From XYA12-FULL-58-9 sp001798605 (lineage in GTDB: Bacteria; Myxococcota; XYA12-FULL-58-9): 16,812 nucleotides of DNA. The DNA is taken from contig DAINMX010000136.1 of the NCBI GenBank assembly GCA_036736205.1, forward strand, positions 1 through 16,812. The letters run 5' to 3'. A model generated the notes under the pieces. It ran no database searches and was not told the DNA's origin. It was given only the letters and a program-made list of their open reading frames with translations. The position numbers were made by a program, and so were the translations under genes. Positions 1 to 6,905 of the stretch are shown piece after piece. Positions within the stretch are counted from its first letter, which is position 1. Every line of letters starts with the position of its first letter.

Positions 1-520
1 CGAGCAAACTGTATGAGCCTTGCTCCGCCTGCTCGATCAGCTCAGGCAGGTACTCATTGACCACCTGATACACAATCGTCTGTTGGGCTTGACGGGGCCG
101 ATATACTCGCGCCGCCTGCGCCGCATCTTCCCGCGCCTTCACTGTCTCGGTGAGCCTCTTCACCTCGCGCTCAAGCGGCGGCACGGGGCTTTCTAAACGC
201 TCCCAGCGCTCTAGCTTGTTGACCTTGGCGATCAATTCGTCGACCTTCGCCGATGCCTCCAGTTCGTGGACCCTATGTCGATTGTGGGCGGCCTTAGCCT
301 GGGCAGCATCCCGTTTGGCCGCCAGGGCGTCCTCAGGAGGCGCATTGCTTGGCATGGCGGCCACCCTCTCTATGGCGGCCAGATATTGATTGTGAGCCTC
401 CTGGCGCGTCTCGGTGCGTTGTTCTTGGACGGGAAACGCTTCCTTCCTGGCCTTCTCAATCTCGGCTTGGGTGATGACTGGCACCGTGGCCTCTGGTTGC
501 TTGCGTGAGCGTTGGGCCAT
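1..520 (-). CDS. N-terminus of a probable IS91-like transposase with coiled-coil extension (runs off left edge)
   Basis: From ATG at 520 the minus strand stays open for 173 codons to the window edge, so the gene is partial at its 3' end. Residues 1-135 are charged, Ala/Glu/Lys/Arg-rich and look helical or coiled-coil (for example KVDELIAKVNKLERWERL at about 92-109, then LEREVKRLTETVKAR). From about residue 139 the text VYRPRQAQQTIVYQVVNEYL resembles the start of the conserved region in IS91-like transposases of myxobacteria, where a YRPR...Y.V..E.L stretch precedes the zinc-finger domain. The zinc finger and catalytic Tyr would lie outside the window, so the family call is from memory of that motif and not proven. 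A GTG at 532 is in frame and could be an earlier start; the ATG is preceded only by a weak GGTGAG. The alternative is an unrelated coiled-coil protein. That it is coding is fairly sure; the family is about even odds. Confidence 0.55.
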   Translation of the reverse strand, partial: MAQRSRKQPEATVPVITQAEIEKARKEAFPVQEQRTETRQEAHNQYLAAIERVAAMPSNAPPEDALAAKRDAAQAKAAHNRHRVHELEASAKVDELIAKVNKLERWERLESPVPPLEREVKRLTETVKAREDAAQAARVYRPRQAQQTIVYQVVNEYLPELIEQAEQGSYSLL

Positions 521-528
521 GGGCCATC

Positions 529-747
529 TCACCGAGTCGCGCCTTGAGCTGAGGCGCTTTCTCGTAGGGTATGACTTCGTCCTGTTGTGATCTTCTGCGC
601 AACATTCTCAACCGCGTTCCGCAGGCGCTCACGTTCGACCATCCACTCGGGTGCGCCCTGTGGCAGCACAATTCTCGTGTGCTCTACACCAAGCTTCTGG
701 ATGACAACCCGCGCATGGATCCACTGGCCCAGAGTTGACGCAACATT
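529..747 (-). pseudogene. Start-less 72-codon open fragment just upstream of the transposase-like gene
   Basis: Between an in-frame TAA at 748-750 and a TGA at 529-531 the minus strand encodes 72 codons with protein-like composition (for example VVIQKLGVEHTRIVLPQGAP followed by EWMVERERLRNAVENVAQK). There is no ATG near the beginning; the first Met is halfway through. Its TGA sits about 8 bases before the ATG of the next gene, the spacing expected of a translationally coupled pair. I do not recognise it. It may be the remnant of a 5'-truncated gene of the same mobile element, or a real small gene using a non-ATG start such as CTG or GTG. Another minus frame here (ATG at 772) encodes a 47-residue Cys-rich peptide, which I regard as chance. 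Confidence 0.3.
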
Positions 748-783
748 TTATCTCGGACATCTTGCCGAGCATGGCCCTACAAC

Positions 784-1176
784 CTATTCCATCAGATCGT
801 CACCAGTGCCCAGAATCTTGTCCGGCCCCTTCGAAATGACATCCGCCTTCCCGGCTTGCATCTCACCCGGATAGCGATAGAAGAATTCTTCGCCCCACGC
901 GTCCCTCGGCAATGAGAGGATGTACCTTCGCTCGACCAGACCGGACAGGTTCTCCGGGCATTCTCGATCTTTTGTTTCGAGCTTGTAGATCTCCAACGCG
1001 GAGACGAGGTTCTTGATTGCCACTCTGGTCGTGCTCTTTCGACTAGGCGGGCCGAATTTGCGGTAGGTCATCAAGCCATACACAACACCAGCCAACAACA
1101 CCGAAGAGACGAGCGTGATGATCGCAACGAGTTTCCAGCTGTTCTTTCTCTTCCGCTTGCGCACGCGAATCAGCAT
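784..1176 (-). CDS. GspG-like (type II secretion major pseudopilin) C-terminal-domain protein without a prepilin cleavage site
   Basis: 130 residues. Residues 1-14 are strongly basic (MLIRVRKRKRKNSWK), followed by one membrane helix at about 15-37. Residues 50-130 match the periplasmic domain of type II secretion GspG: a helix (VAIKNLVSALEIYKLE), then CPENLSGLV, RDAWGEEFFYRYPG, and ISKGPDKILGTGDDL. The last matches the C-terminal SxGPDxxxGTxDDI loop that binds calcium in GspG, and its Asp residues are kept. The usual Gly-Phe-Thr-Leu-(Leu/Ile)-Glu prepilin peptidase site at the start of the helix is absent, so the protein is probably a single-pass inner-membrane protein and not a processed pilin subunit. 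No other secretion gene is nearby. It lies 26 bp after the preceding gene on the same strand and may be co-transcribed with it. ATG start; no strong ribosome binding site. Confidence 0.82.
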   Translation of the reverse strand: MLIRVRKRKRKNSWKLVAIITLVSSVLLAGVVYGLMTYRKFGPPSRKSTTRVAIKNLVSALEIYKLETKDRECPENLSGLVERRYILSLPRDAWGEEFFYRYPGEMQAGKADVISKGPDKILGTGDDLME

Positions 1177-1202
1177 CCCACAGTGCTGCGACTCATGGAT
1201 TT

Positions 1203-1607
1203 CTAGGTGAGGGATCCGTCATTGGGGGCACAATGCGACACGACGTGGCGGAGCCACATGAGGAGCGCCCTACACGCGTGGGTGCCGTGTGTGGGTTCTA
1301 TGTTTCCATCTTCGCTCTGATTCAGTACGACGAAGAACGGAAGACACGTGGCCGGTTGGCCGAAACGAAGAACTGACGACGGAAACCGCCGGACGCCCGA
1401 GTGATAGACAAGGTATGCGCGTTGATCCAGGGAACCCCCCAACGTGTAGTAGGCGTGGTCGTATTCGGATTCATCACGCCATGCCTTCTTAAACAAACGC
1501 CAAGTCAATGGGTGTGAAGAGCCGCGGTCCCATTGCCATTCCTCACCGAGCAAATTCAGGGCCTGCTCGGCCAGTTGCTGGACTTCTTTTTCTGTCGCGA
1601 GTTCCAC
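1203..1607 (-). CDS. Unrecognised small cytoplasmic protein, GTG start
   Basis: 134 residues, no signal peptide or membrane helix. The N-terminus is helical (ELATEKEVQQLAEQALNLLGEEW); the middle is rich in Trp, Tyr and Arg and ends with a Cys/His-containing segment (HGTHACRALLMWLRHVVSHCAP). The start must be GTG at 1607 or a later codon, because a TAG stands in frame four codons upstream. A poorly placed AGGTG is the only candidate ribosome site. An AT-rich stretch with TATAAG (1646-1641) about 35 bp upstream could be the -10 element of its own promoter, but no good -35 is seen. It lies 118 bp after the amidase gene and 26 bp before the pseudopilin-like gene. I do not recognise the family. 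It is open over its whole length with no competing gene on the other strand. Confidence 0.6.
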   Translation of the reverse strand: MELATEKEVQQLAEQALNLLGEEWQWDRGSSHPLTWRLFKKAWRDESEYDHAYYTLGGSLDQRAYLVYHSGVRRFPSSVLRFGQPATCLPFFVVLNQSEDGNIEPTHGTHACRALLMWLRHVVSHCAPNDGSLT

Positions 1608-1725
1608 GCGAGGAATCTAGCACCTCGCGAGAGGCTTTCCCTTATATTTCAAAAACAATTCAGTTCGTCACACGAAAGCAAGTCCGTCGGCGCGTGTGAG
1701 GAGCAAGTGGAATTTCGCGACAGAA

Positions 1726-2994
1726 TCAGAGAGACCGGCACTCAGGCTTTCGCTCGAGCCAGCATTGGACACCAGCAAACACCGCATCGGCGTACTCACG
1801 AGTCCGCCTTGGATAGCTCTGCCCGTCGATGGTGACACTCCGGTCTTGCAGCCGTTCGTATTCGGCGGCGTTGTCGACACACGAGCCCTCGACGAGGAGG
1901 ACTGGACCGGGGGTTCGCTTGAGGATGGCGAGATTGCGAGCAAACACGCCCGGCGCATCAGGGATGGGCAGTTTGTTGGGCATCTCGACACTGTCGAGCA
2001 CCGACGGGTCCAACACGCGGAGTTGCATTTGTTGGGTCATGGATTCCATCACCAAACGGCCCAGCTCGATCGACTCGGGAAGATCGCCCTCGAGGGCCCG
2101 ACGTAAGGCCCAGTATCGCTGTGTTGGCGTGTCAGCCTCCCCGGGCAAGAGATTGCCCGGAACGAAGGCCATCACCCAGTTGTCGCGACGTGGGCCGGTG
2201 GTGTTGTAGTGAATGGAGACGGTCAGATCGAAACCCCTGCCGATAGAGGCGCGGCGACGCAGGTCATAACGGCTGTAAAGGCTGAACGGCTCGGCCTCGT
2301 CGATGATCGCCTGGCGGACCCGGCCCCCCCTCCACAAAGCGAGCAACGACCGGCTGAACCGGGGAGCCGGTCTGTGGCCACCACTGATCTCCTCACCCCA
2401 AATCAACCGCGCCTCCCGGTCGGCATCGAAGGCCAACGAGCTCCCCTGGAAAGATTCCGTGGGTGGTGGCCCACGAGTGAGTTGCACTTGCGCGCCAGCG
2501 GCCCGCAGTCGGTCACGCAAGAGCAACGCCGTGGCCCAGTTGAGGTCTCCCTCACGCACAGGTGGACGCTCGTCGAGCTGCTGGTGCCGATTCTCGATTT
2601 CTGACCAAGCCCCACCATGGTGACCGGGGTCGATGAGAATACGCATGTGAGCCATGGACCTCGGCCGATCGCGAGGGATCTCGACCTTGGACAACGCCAC
2701 CTGCGTGGCTCCAATGTCCAACCCCGACTCGATGCGCGCCGTGGTGTCAGTCACCTCCACATACGGATCGAGCAATCCGTGAGGGTCGAGAATCCCAAGG
2801 GCCCAACGCAGCTTCGCAGCGGTCGTCCGATTGCCGTAAAGCGATAACCCGAGGTAGTCGTCGTCTGCTATTTCTGACTCAAATGCAGCCTCACCGCAAT
2901 TGAAGGGAGCAAGCGCCAAGACGAAGGTGCTCGTCGAGCCGATGAACCACCCAATGCCGAGACTGCCCCACATTCGGGCACAGGGTGCGGCCAT
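1726..2994 (-). CDS. N-acetylmuramoyl-L-alanine amidase (Amidase_3 family), exported
   Basis: 422 residues. It should cleave the amide bond between N-acetylmuramic acid and the stem peptide of peptidoglycan, in the periplasm. The N-terminus (about 8-38) has a hydrophobic export segment. Residues 44-90 (DDDYLGLSLYGNRTTAAKLR, then ILDPHGLLDPY) look like a degraded LysM-type wall-binding segment; this is only a resemblance. The catalytic domain starts at about 117 with MRILIDPGHHGG. Zinc ligands and catalytic residues are all visible: His125 in DPGHHGG, Glu148 in REGDLN, His262 in SIHYN, and Glu369 in LLVEGS. Between Glu148 and His262 is an insert of roughly 90 residues, so the domain is longer than in AmiA/AmiC. 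Its ATG directly follows the TAG of the cyclic-nucleotide/TPR gene, and an AAGGAG lies inside the end of that gene, so translation is probably coupled. No AMIN domain is seen. Confidence 0.9.
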   Translation of the reverse strand: MAAPCARMWGSLGIGWFIGSTSTFVLALAPFNCGEAAFESEIADDDYLGLSLYGNRTTAAKLRWALGILDPHGLLDPYVEVTDTTARIESGLDIGATQVALSKVEIPRDRPRSMAHMRILIDPGHHGGAWSEIENRHQQLDERPPVREGDLNWATALLLRDRLRAAGAQVQLTRGPPPTESFQGSSLAFDADREARLIWGEEISGGHRPAPRFSRSLLALWRGGRVRQAIIDEAEPFSLYSRYDLRRRASIGRGFDLTVSIHYNTTGPRRDNWVMAFVPGNLLPGEADTPTQRYWALRRALEGDLPESIELGRLVMESMTQQMQLRVLDPSVLDSVEMPNKLPIPDAPGVFARNLAILKRTPGPVLLVEGSCVDNAAEYERLQDRSVTIDGQSYPRRTREYADAVFAGVQCWLERKPECRSL

Positions 2995-5223
2995 CTACTC
3001 GAGCTCCTTGACCCGCTTCTTCGCCTTGCTGCTCATGTCCGATTTCGGATCGTCGGCGACCTTCTGGAACAAAACACGGGCCTCGTCGCGACGCTTCATC
3101 CCCGCGAGGGCTTTGGCTGCCCAGAAGAGGGCGTCGTCTGCCCGCTCGTCGTCAGGATTCGCGGTGGCGAAGGCATGGTAATGTGCGAAGGCGATCTCGT
3201 TGAGACCCTTTTCCCGAGCGGCCTCTGCGACCTGGTACTGGCTCTGCGCATCCAGGGTGCCAAGGCTTGCCATTTGCTTGCCAATGTCAATGACATCGTC
3301 CAAACGCTTTTCGGCCGTCGCCTTGGCAAGCTCGGCGCTCAATTTGGATGGGTCAACACCCTTATGCCCCGCTGCCCGAGGACTGTCCGCGACGGCCTTT
3401 GCGACAACCGCCGCTGCATTCGGCTCGCCCGCACTCGGCACCACTTCACCGTGTGCCTCTGCACTCGGCACCACTTCACCGGGCACCTCTGCACTCGGCT
3501 CACTTTCACTCGGCTCATCCAGCTCCTCTGCACTCGGCTCAACTTTACCCAGCTCCTCTGCACTCGGCTCAACTTCACCGGGTACCTCTGCACTCGGCAC
3601 CACTTCACCCAGCTCCTCTGCACTCGGCACCACTTCACCCAGCTCCTCTGCACTCGGCTCAACTTCATCGAACTCGCCCGCACTCGGCTCACCTTCATCC
3701 GGCGCACTCGGTGCACCCGTCTGATCCCCGGCGGCGGCGTCCGCAGCATTGACGCCGACAGGGTCGATGGCATCGGCAGCACTCATTTGCAGGTAGACAA
3801 ACAACCCAAAGGCCATGAGCAGCACGCCGCCAACCAAACCGCCCGCCAACCCGACCCCAAGGGGATGTTTGAGGGCGTGAAGGCGAAAGTCGTGACCCAG
3901 CAGGCGCAGCCGTCGTCGCAAACGATCGACCCGAGACTCCTGGGCCGGTTGTTGCCCAACCGCGAGCGGGGACGATGGCCCGGGCAAAGTTGCAAAGACG
4001 ACCGGCTGTTTTTCGGCATACTCCTCTTTATGGTGTTCGGGTTGTTCGTCGGCGCTCGGGTCGTCATCCGGTTCCGGATAACTCATGATTGGATCCGGCT
4101 CGTCGACACCATCTAAGAGTTCAGAGAGGCTGCTCTGCACCTCATCATCATCAGCGAGAGCCTCGAAGAGATTTTCCTCAGCTCGTTGCAGCGCTACCCC
4201 ACCGAGGAGATTGCGCAGCTGCGGGTAGTCATCGAGAAGCTTGAGGACCTCGACGCGCTCAAAAAAAACCAAGTGGGACGGCCCAATGGTCCAAACCGTT
4301 GCAGCGCGCGGTTGGTTCGACAACAGCGCCATCTCCCCGAAAAATTCGCCACTGCCGAGACGGGCAACCTCTTCACCACCACGTTCTGCCAGAGTGACAC
4401 GAACGCCACCTTCGACCAGCAGATAAAAGCCATCACAGGGATCACCCTCGCGAATGACGAGATCCTCCTGCGGCCTGGCCTGCAGCTCGGCTATGCGCGC
4501 AAAACGTTCGAGACCCTTTGCATCAAGCAACGCCAGAATATTGCCCTGCCGTTGAAAGCTCGTCAGAATCGAGAGCAGACTCACCGTCTCGGTTTGGGAA
4601 AGTTCATCGGCAATTAACGGCGTAGGCACTGTCTCTGGGACAGGTGGAGACGCCTCTGCTTCTGTCGCGACATCATCGGGAAAATCGAGCTCATTGACGA
4701 ACGTCTGATCTTCAAAACTGAAGGGCTGCGTGACTGCGTCGTCTGCCACTGCCGGTGTTGCCAGCAAACGGATCTCTGCTGCGACCTGAGCCGGAGATTC
4801 CCCCGGCAACAACTCAACGGGTTGCGAGTCTGGTTGTGCAACGGGCCCAGAGGTGCGACGGGCATGCACCCGAGCAACGTTCAGCGCCGCCACATCGGGG
4901 ACGAGCTGAGACAGGGCGGCGAGATCGAGTGGCTCCTGAAGGCACATGAACTCCCCGTCGGTCTCCGCAGCCACATCGGCGACCAACAGCACCACCGGAA
5001 CGTCTGGGGACTGGGATCGAATCATGCGGCCAAAGCTACGGCCATCGAGGACGGGTAGCATGGCGCTGCAGACGACAAGGTCCGGGTCTTCCTCAAAAAA
5101 GCGCGCAAAGGCGTCACCACCGTCTGGGGTAGCGACCACCTCAAAGCCAGCGGCGATCAAATCACGCACAGCTCTCTCCAGCTGGTGCGTGTCGCCGTGT
5201 GCAATGAGGACCTTGGCGCTCAT
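2995..5223 (-). CDS. Trans-envelope protein: pseudo-receiver, cyclic-nucleotide-binding-like domain, membrane helix, decapeptide repeats, TPR tail
   Basis: 742 residues. Residues 1-110 have the fold pattern of a response-regulator receiver (VLIAHGD..., PDLVVCSAMLPVLDG, PVVLLVA, QEPLD), but the phospho-acceptor Asp is Ser53, the acidic pair near residue 10 is lost, and the conserved Lys is Glu97. It cannot be phosphorylated in the usual way. Residues about 225-345 are a Crp-type cNMP-binding domain with a recognisable phosphate cassette (GEFFGEMALL followed by QPRAATV, Arg306). A membrane helix at about 454-479, preceded by Arg-rich sequence, places the N-terminal part in the cytoplasm. Residues 511-600 are about nine decapeptides of the PSAEELGEVV type, an acidic spacer. 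Residues 625-742 are helical TPR-like repeats (AFAHYHAFATANPDDERADDA), resembling the C-terminus of CpoB/YbgF. No DNA-binding or enzyme domain is seen. The gene is followed without a gap by the amidase gene, which suggests that an intracellular signal is passed to the periplasm. This role is inference. Confidence 0.85.
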   Translation of the reverse strand: MSAKVLIAHGDTHQLERAVRDLIAAGFEVVATPDGGDAFARFFEEDPDLVVCSAMLPVLDGRSFGRMIRSQSPDVPVVLLVADVAAETDGEFMCLQEPLDLAALSQLVPDVAALNVARVHARRTSGPVAQPDSQPVELLPGESPAQVAAEIRLLATPAVADDAVTQPFSFEDQTFVNELDFPDDVATEAEASPPVPETVPTPLIADELSQTETVSLLSILTSFQRQGNILALLDAKGLERFARIAELQARPQEDLVIREGDPCDGFYLLVEGGVRVTLAERGGEEVARLGSGEFFGEMALLSNQPRAATVWTIGPSHLVFFERVEVLKLLDDYPQLRNLLGGVALQRAEENLFEALADDDEVQSSLSELLDGVDEPDPIMSYPEPDDDPSADEQPEHHKEEYAEKQPVVFATLPGPSSPLAVGQQPAQESRVDRLRRRLRLLGHDFRLHALKHPLGVGLAGGLVGGVLLMAFGLFVYLQMSAADAIDPVGVNAADAAAGDQTGAPSAPDEGEPSAGEFDEVEPSAEELGEVVPSAEELGEVVPSAEVPGEVEPSAEELGKVEPSAEELDEPSESEPSAEVPGEVVPSAEAHGEVVPSAGEPNAAAVVAKAVADSPRAAGHKGVDPSKLSAELAKATAEKRLDDVIDIGKQMASLGTLDAQSQYQVAEAAREKGLNEIAFAHYHAFATANPDDERADDALFWAAKALAGMKRRDEARVLFQKVADDPKSDMSSKAKKRVKELE
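3004..3009 (-). promoter_or_regulatory. Ribosome binding site of the amidase gene, embedded in the upstream coding sequence
   Basis: AAGGAG on the minus strand, 9 bases before the amidase ATG (2994). It lies within the codons for Lys-Glu at the very end of the upstream gene (Lys-Glu-Leu-Glu-stop). With the stop and start codons adjacent (TAG then ATG), this fixes the amidase start and suggests translational coupling. Confidence 0.7.
3424..3693 (-). repeat. In-frame 30-bp tandem repeats encoding PSAEELGEVV-type decapeptides
   Basis: About nine units of 30 bp coding for residues 511-600 of the trans-envelope protein. Units read PSAGEFDEVE, PSAEELGEVV (twice), PSAEVPGEVE, PSAEELGKVE, PSAEELDE plus a short PSESE irregularity, PSAEVPGEVV, PSAEAHGEVV and PSAGEPN. 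Several units are nearly identical at the DNA level (plus-strand core TCTGCACTCGGC), which suggests recent expansion by slippage or unequal crossover. Because units are 30 bp the reading frame is kept. The repeats have no spacers of unrelated sequence, so this is not a CRISPR array. Confidence 0.9.
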
Positions 5224-5247
5224 ATTACCTGCCTACAACCGTCCACC

Positions 5248-5266
5248 ACCCGTGTGGAACACCGGT
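5248..5266. promoter_or_regulatory. Dyad symmetry upstream of the cyclic-nucleotide/TPR gene
   Basis: ACCCGTGT-GGA-ACACCGGT, an 8-bp inverted repeat with one mismatch and a 3-base centre. It lies 25 bp before the ATG at 5223, in the 100-bp gap after the SH3-lipoprotein gene. It could be an operator or an mRNA hairpin close to the ribosome site (AGGT, 3 bases before the ATG). There is no T-run, so it is not a convincing terminator. The function is a guess. Confidence 0.3.
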
Positions 5267-5323
5267 CGCATAACACAGGTCATCACAAGCTGGAGGCGGC
5301 GTCGAGTTCTTTGTCTCACACGC

Positions 5324-6139
5324 TCATTCAACTGGGGCGGGCTCGGCGTCGGCGTCTGGGGCTGCGTCACCTTCGACCGTCTCGGCCTCATCTGTGGGGG
5401 CAGCCCCTTCACCGGCAATCTTGCCCTCACTGTCGGCCATACCAACGAGCTTGCTGTCGCCAAACTCACTGCGGGCGAGCTCCATGACTTTGTCGGCATC
5501 GGCGTCGTTACGCGCCTTGAGCCATTGAACTTTGGCGAGCAACTTGGCGGCTGCGATCTCTTTGGGCTCGGTATTGAGAGTGCCGCTGAGCACCCACACC
5601 GTCCCCTGGCCGTAGTAGTTGACCTCAGTGAACTGGTCTTTGCTCTTGAGGACGAACACCAATGCCCCTGGATCTAGCTGTCGGCTGGTGTTTTGCGCGA
5701 GCAGATCGGGGCGTTGGAAAGTCTTGGTCTTCTCGAAGACTGTCGCCAGCTCAACGCCCTCGATGGGCAACAGGCCGCTCTTTTTGACCCAGCCTTCGGA
5801 ATCATCTGACGCGCGCACCTTGGCCCACTCGCCGTCGACCTCGATGACGGTAACTTCTTCGCCACGATAAAGAGTCATGATCCAGTTTTGCGCCTTCTTG
5901 GACTCACCAGGCAATTCAACTTTTTTGGCCTCGGAAGCCTCGCGTCGAAGACCGGTCACGTAGGTAAGATACGCTTGCTCGGACGCGGCACCCGCGGGCG
6001 CGGCTGGTTGGGCGGCCGAAAGCTCATTCACCGCACCAACAGTCGGCGCATCTTGAGGGGTTTGGGTCCCGTCTTTGCAGCCGACGAGCGAGAGAACGAG
6101 AATAGAAGCGGAAAAGATGAAAAGAGCAATGCGACGCAT
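5324..6139 (-). CDS. Lipoprotein with two SH3-like domains
   Basis: 271 residues. MRRIALFIFSASILVLSLVGC is a clear lipoprotein signal with lipobox LVGC, so Cys21 would be lipidated. Asp at position +3 rather than +2 gives no strong inner-membrane retention signal. Residues about 64-124 match a bacterial SH3 domain (TLYRGEEVTVIEVDGEWAKV...EGWVKKSGLL), and residues 131-188 look like a second, more diverged one (LDPGALVFVLKSKDQFTEV...GTVWVLSGTL). Bacterial SH3 domains often bind peptidoglycan. A helical segment (about 192-225) and an acidic, Ala/Pro-rich tail follow. The start is supported by AGGAG six bases upstream of the ATG. It is 100 bp from the trans-envelope gene on the same strand and may belong to the same operon. 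The exact ligand is unknown. Confidence 0.85.
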   Translation of the reverse strand: MRRIALFIFSASILVLSLVGCKDGTQTPQDAPTVGAVNELSAAQPAAPAGAASEQAYLTYVTGLRREASEAKKVELPGESKKAQNWIMTLYRGEEVTVIEVDGEWAKVRASDDSEGWVKKSGLLPIEGVELATVFEKTKTFQRPDLLAQNTSRQLDPGALVFVLKSKDQFTEVNYYGQGTVWVLSGTLNTEPKEIAAAKLLAKVQWLKARNDADADKVMELARSEFGDSKLVGMADSEGKIAGEGAAPTDEAETVEGDAAPDADAEPAPVE

Positions 6140-6244
6140 GGCAAACTCCTGTGCAAGGGCGAGAGCCCTCTATGCCACAAGAGAGAGTGGGGATCCAACC
6201 GAACCAAACCCATGGAACTCATGGAGAACTCGACGTGGGGCGTA

Positions 6245-6862
6245 TCAGTGGTGCGGGTGCGCGTCTCTTTGGTGCACAGCAACATGCAAGAGCGCCCCCG
6301 CCGCGAATGCCTGAAACAACGCGAGCTCGATGCTCTCCATGCCTGACAACATGCCGCCAGCCAAATAACCCACGCACGTTGCCACCGCAATAATGCCGAG
6401 CACGAGAAAAGCAGCACGGGCACCGAAGCGGGGACGCACCAACCACCAGAGTATCAATCCCACCGGCATTCTGTGTAAGACGACGGCCCACGGCAGACCA
6501 TGGGCAGCGTACTCATGGTGGGCGTTGGTAACACCGAGCGCCATGCCGTCAATGAGCGCGTGCAAAGAGATACCCGTCACCACGACAGCCCCAACGAACA
6601 GGTGAGTTGAACTCGCGCGCCGGCGAAGCCAAAGCTCGAGCCCAGTTGGAACCAACAAACCCAACACCAACAGGACGAGAGCCCGCCATCCCGCGGTCTC
6701 AATGCTGTGGGGCAAAATGTTGATGAGAACGATGCCTGCGATGGCAGCTATCACCACCAGATCCAGCACCGTCCGGGCCAGGGGCTTCTCGCTGAGCGTC
6801 AGCCAACGATGCGCGAGCGGCCCGACACCAAGTACCGCGATACTGGCGATCAGGAAAACCAT
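6245..6862 (-). CDS. Short ZIP-family-like metal transporter
   Basis: 205 residues with seven hydrophobic helices (about 1-16, 33-51, 59-79, 86-110, 122-142, 148-171, 178-197). Two ZIP hallmarks are visible: LHALIDGMALG (101-110) in the place of the HNxxDG motif of helix IV, and LHRMPVGL (129-136) in the place of the HExPHEL motif of helix V. The second Glu/His pair of that motif is missing, so only part of the usual binuclear metal site remains. The protein ends just after the seventh helix with His-rich VAVHQRDAHPHH, so the eighth helix of typical ZIP proteins appears absent. It probably moves divalent metals across the inner membrane, but direction and metal cannot be told. It is divergent from murI and precedes the SH3-lipoprotein gene by 105 bp. 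A GGGGT about 5 bases before the ATG may be its ribosome site. Confidence 0.75.
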   Translation of the reverse strand: MVFLIASIAVLGVGPLAHRWLTLSEKPLARTVLDLVVIAAIAGIVLINILPHSIETAGWRALVLLVLGLLVPTGLELWLRRRASSTHLFVGAVVVTGISLHALIDGMALGVTNAHHEYAAHGLPWAVVLHRMPVGLILWWLVRPRFGARAAFLVLGIIAVATCVGYLAGGMLSGMESIELALFQAFAAGALLHVAVHQRDAHPHH

Positions 6863-6905
6863 ACTTACCCCAAGGCTGAGTCAAAGGACTGGGAGATGGG
6901 TGTAT

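Noticed and set aside
752..769. CTCGG...CCGAG hairpin after the pseudopilin-like gene as a terminator
   Set aside because: The stem is only five base pairs with an eight-base loop, and no T-run follows on the minus strand.
3424..3720. Regular ~30-bp repeats that could be taken for a CRISPR array, and long plus-strand frames of low complexity over them
   Set aside because: The units are contiguous with no unrelated spacers and encode decapeptides in frame within a well-supported minus-strand gene. The plus-strand frames are shadows of the repeat.
6156..6169. AGGGC-GAGA-GCCCT hairpin upstream of the SH3-lipoprotein gene
   Set aside because: Five base pairs only, no T-run; such stems are expected by chance in GC-rich DNA.
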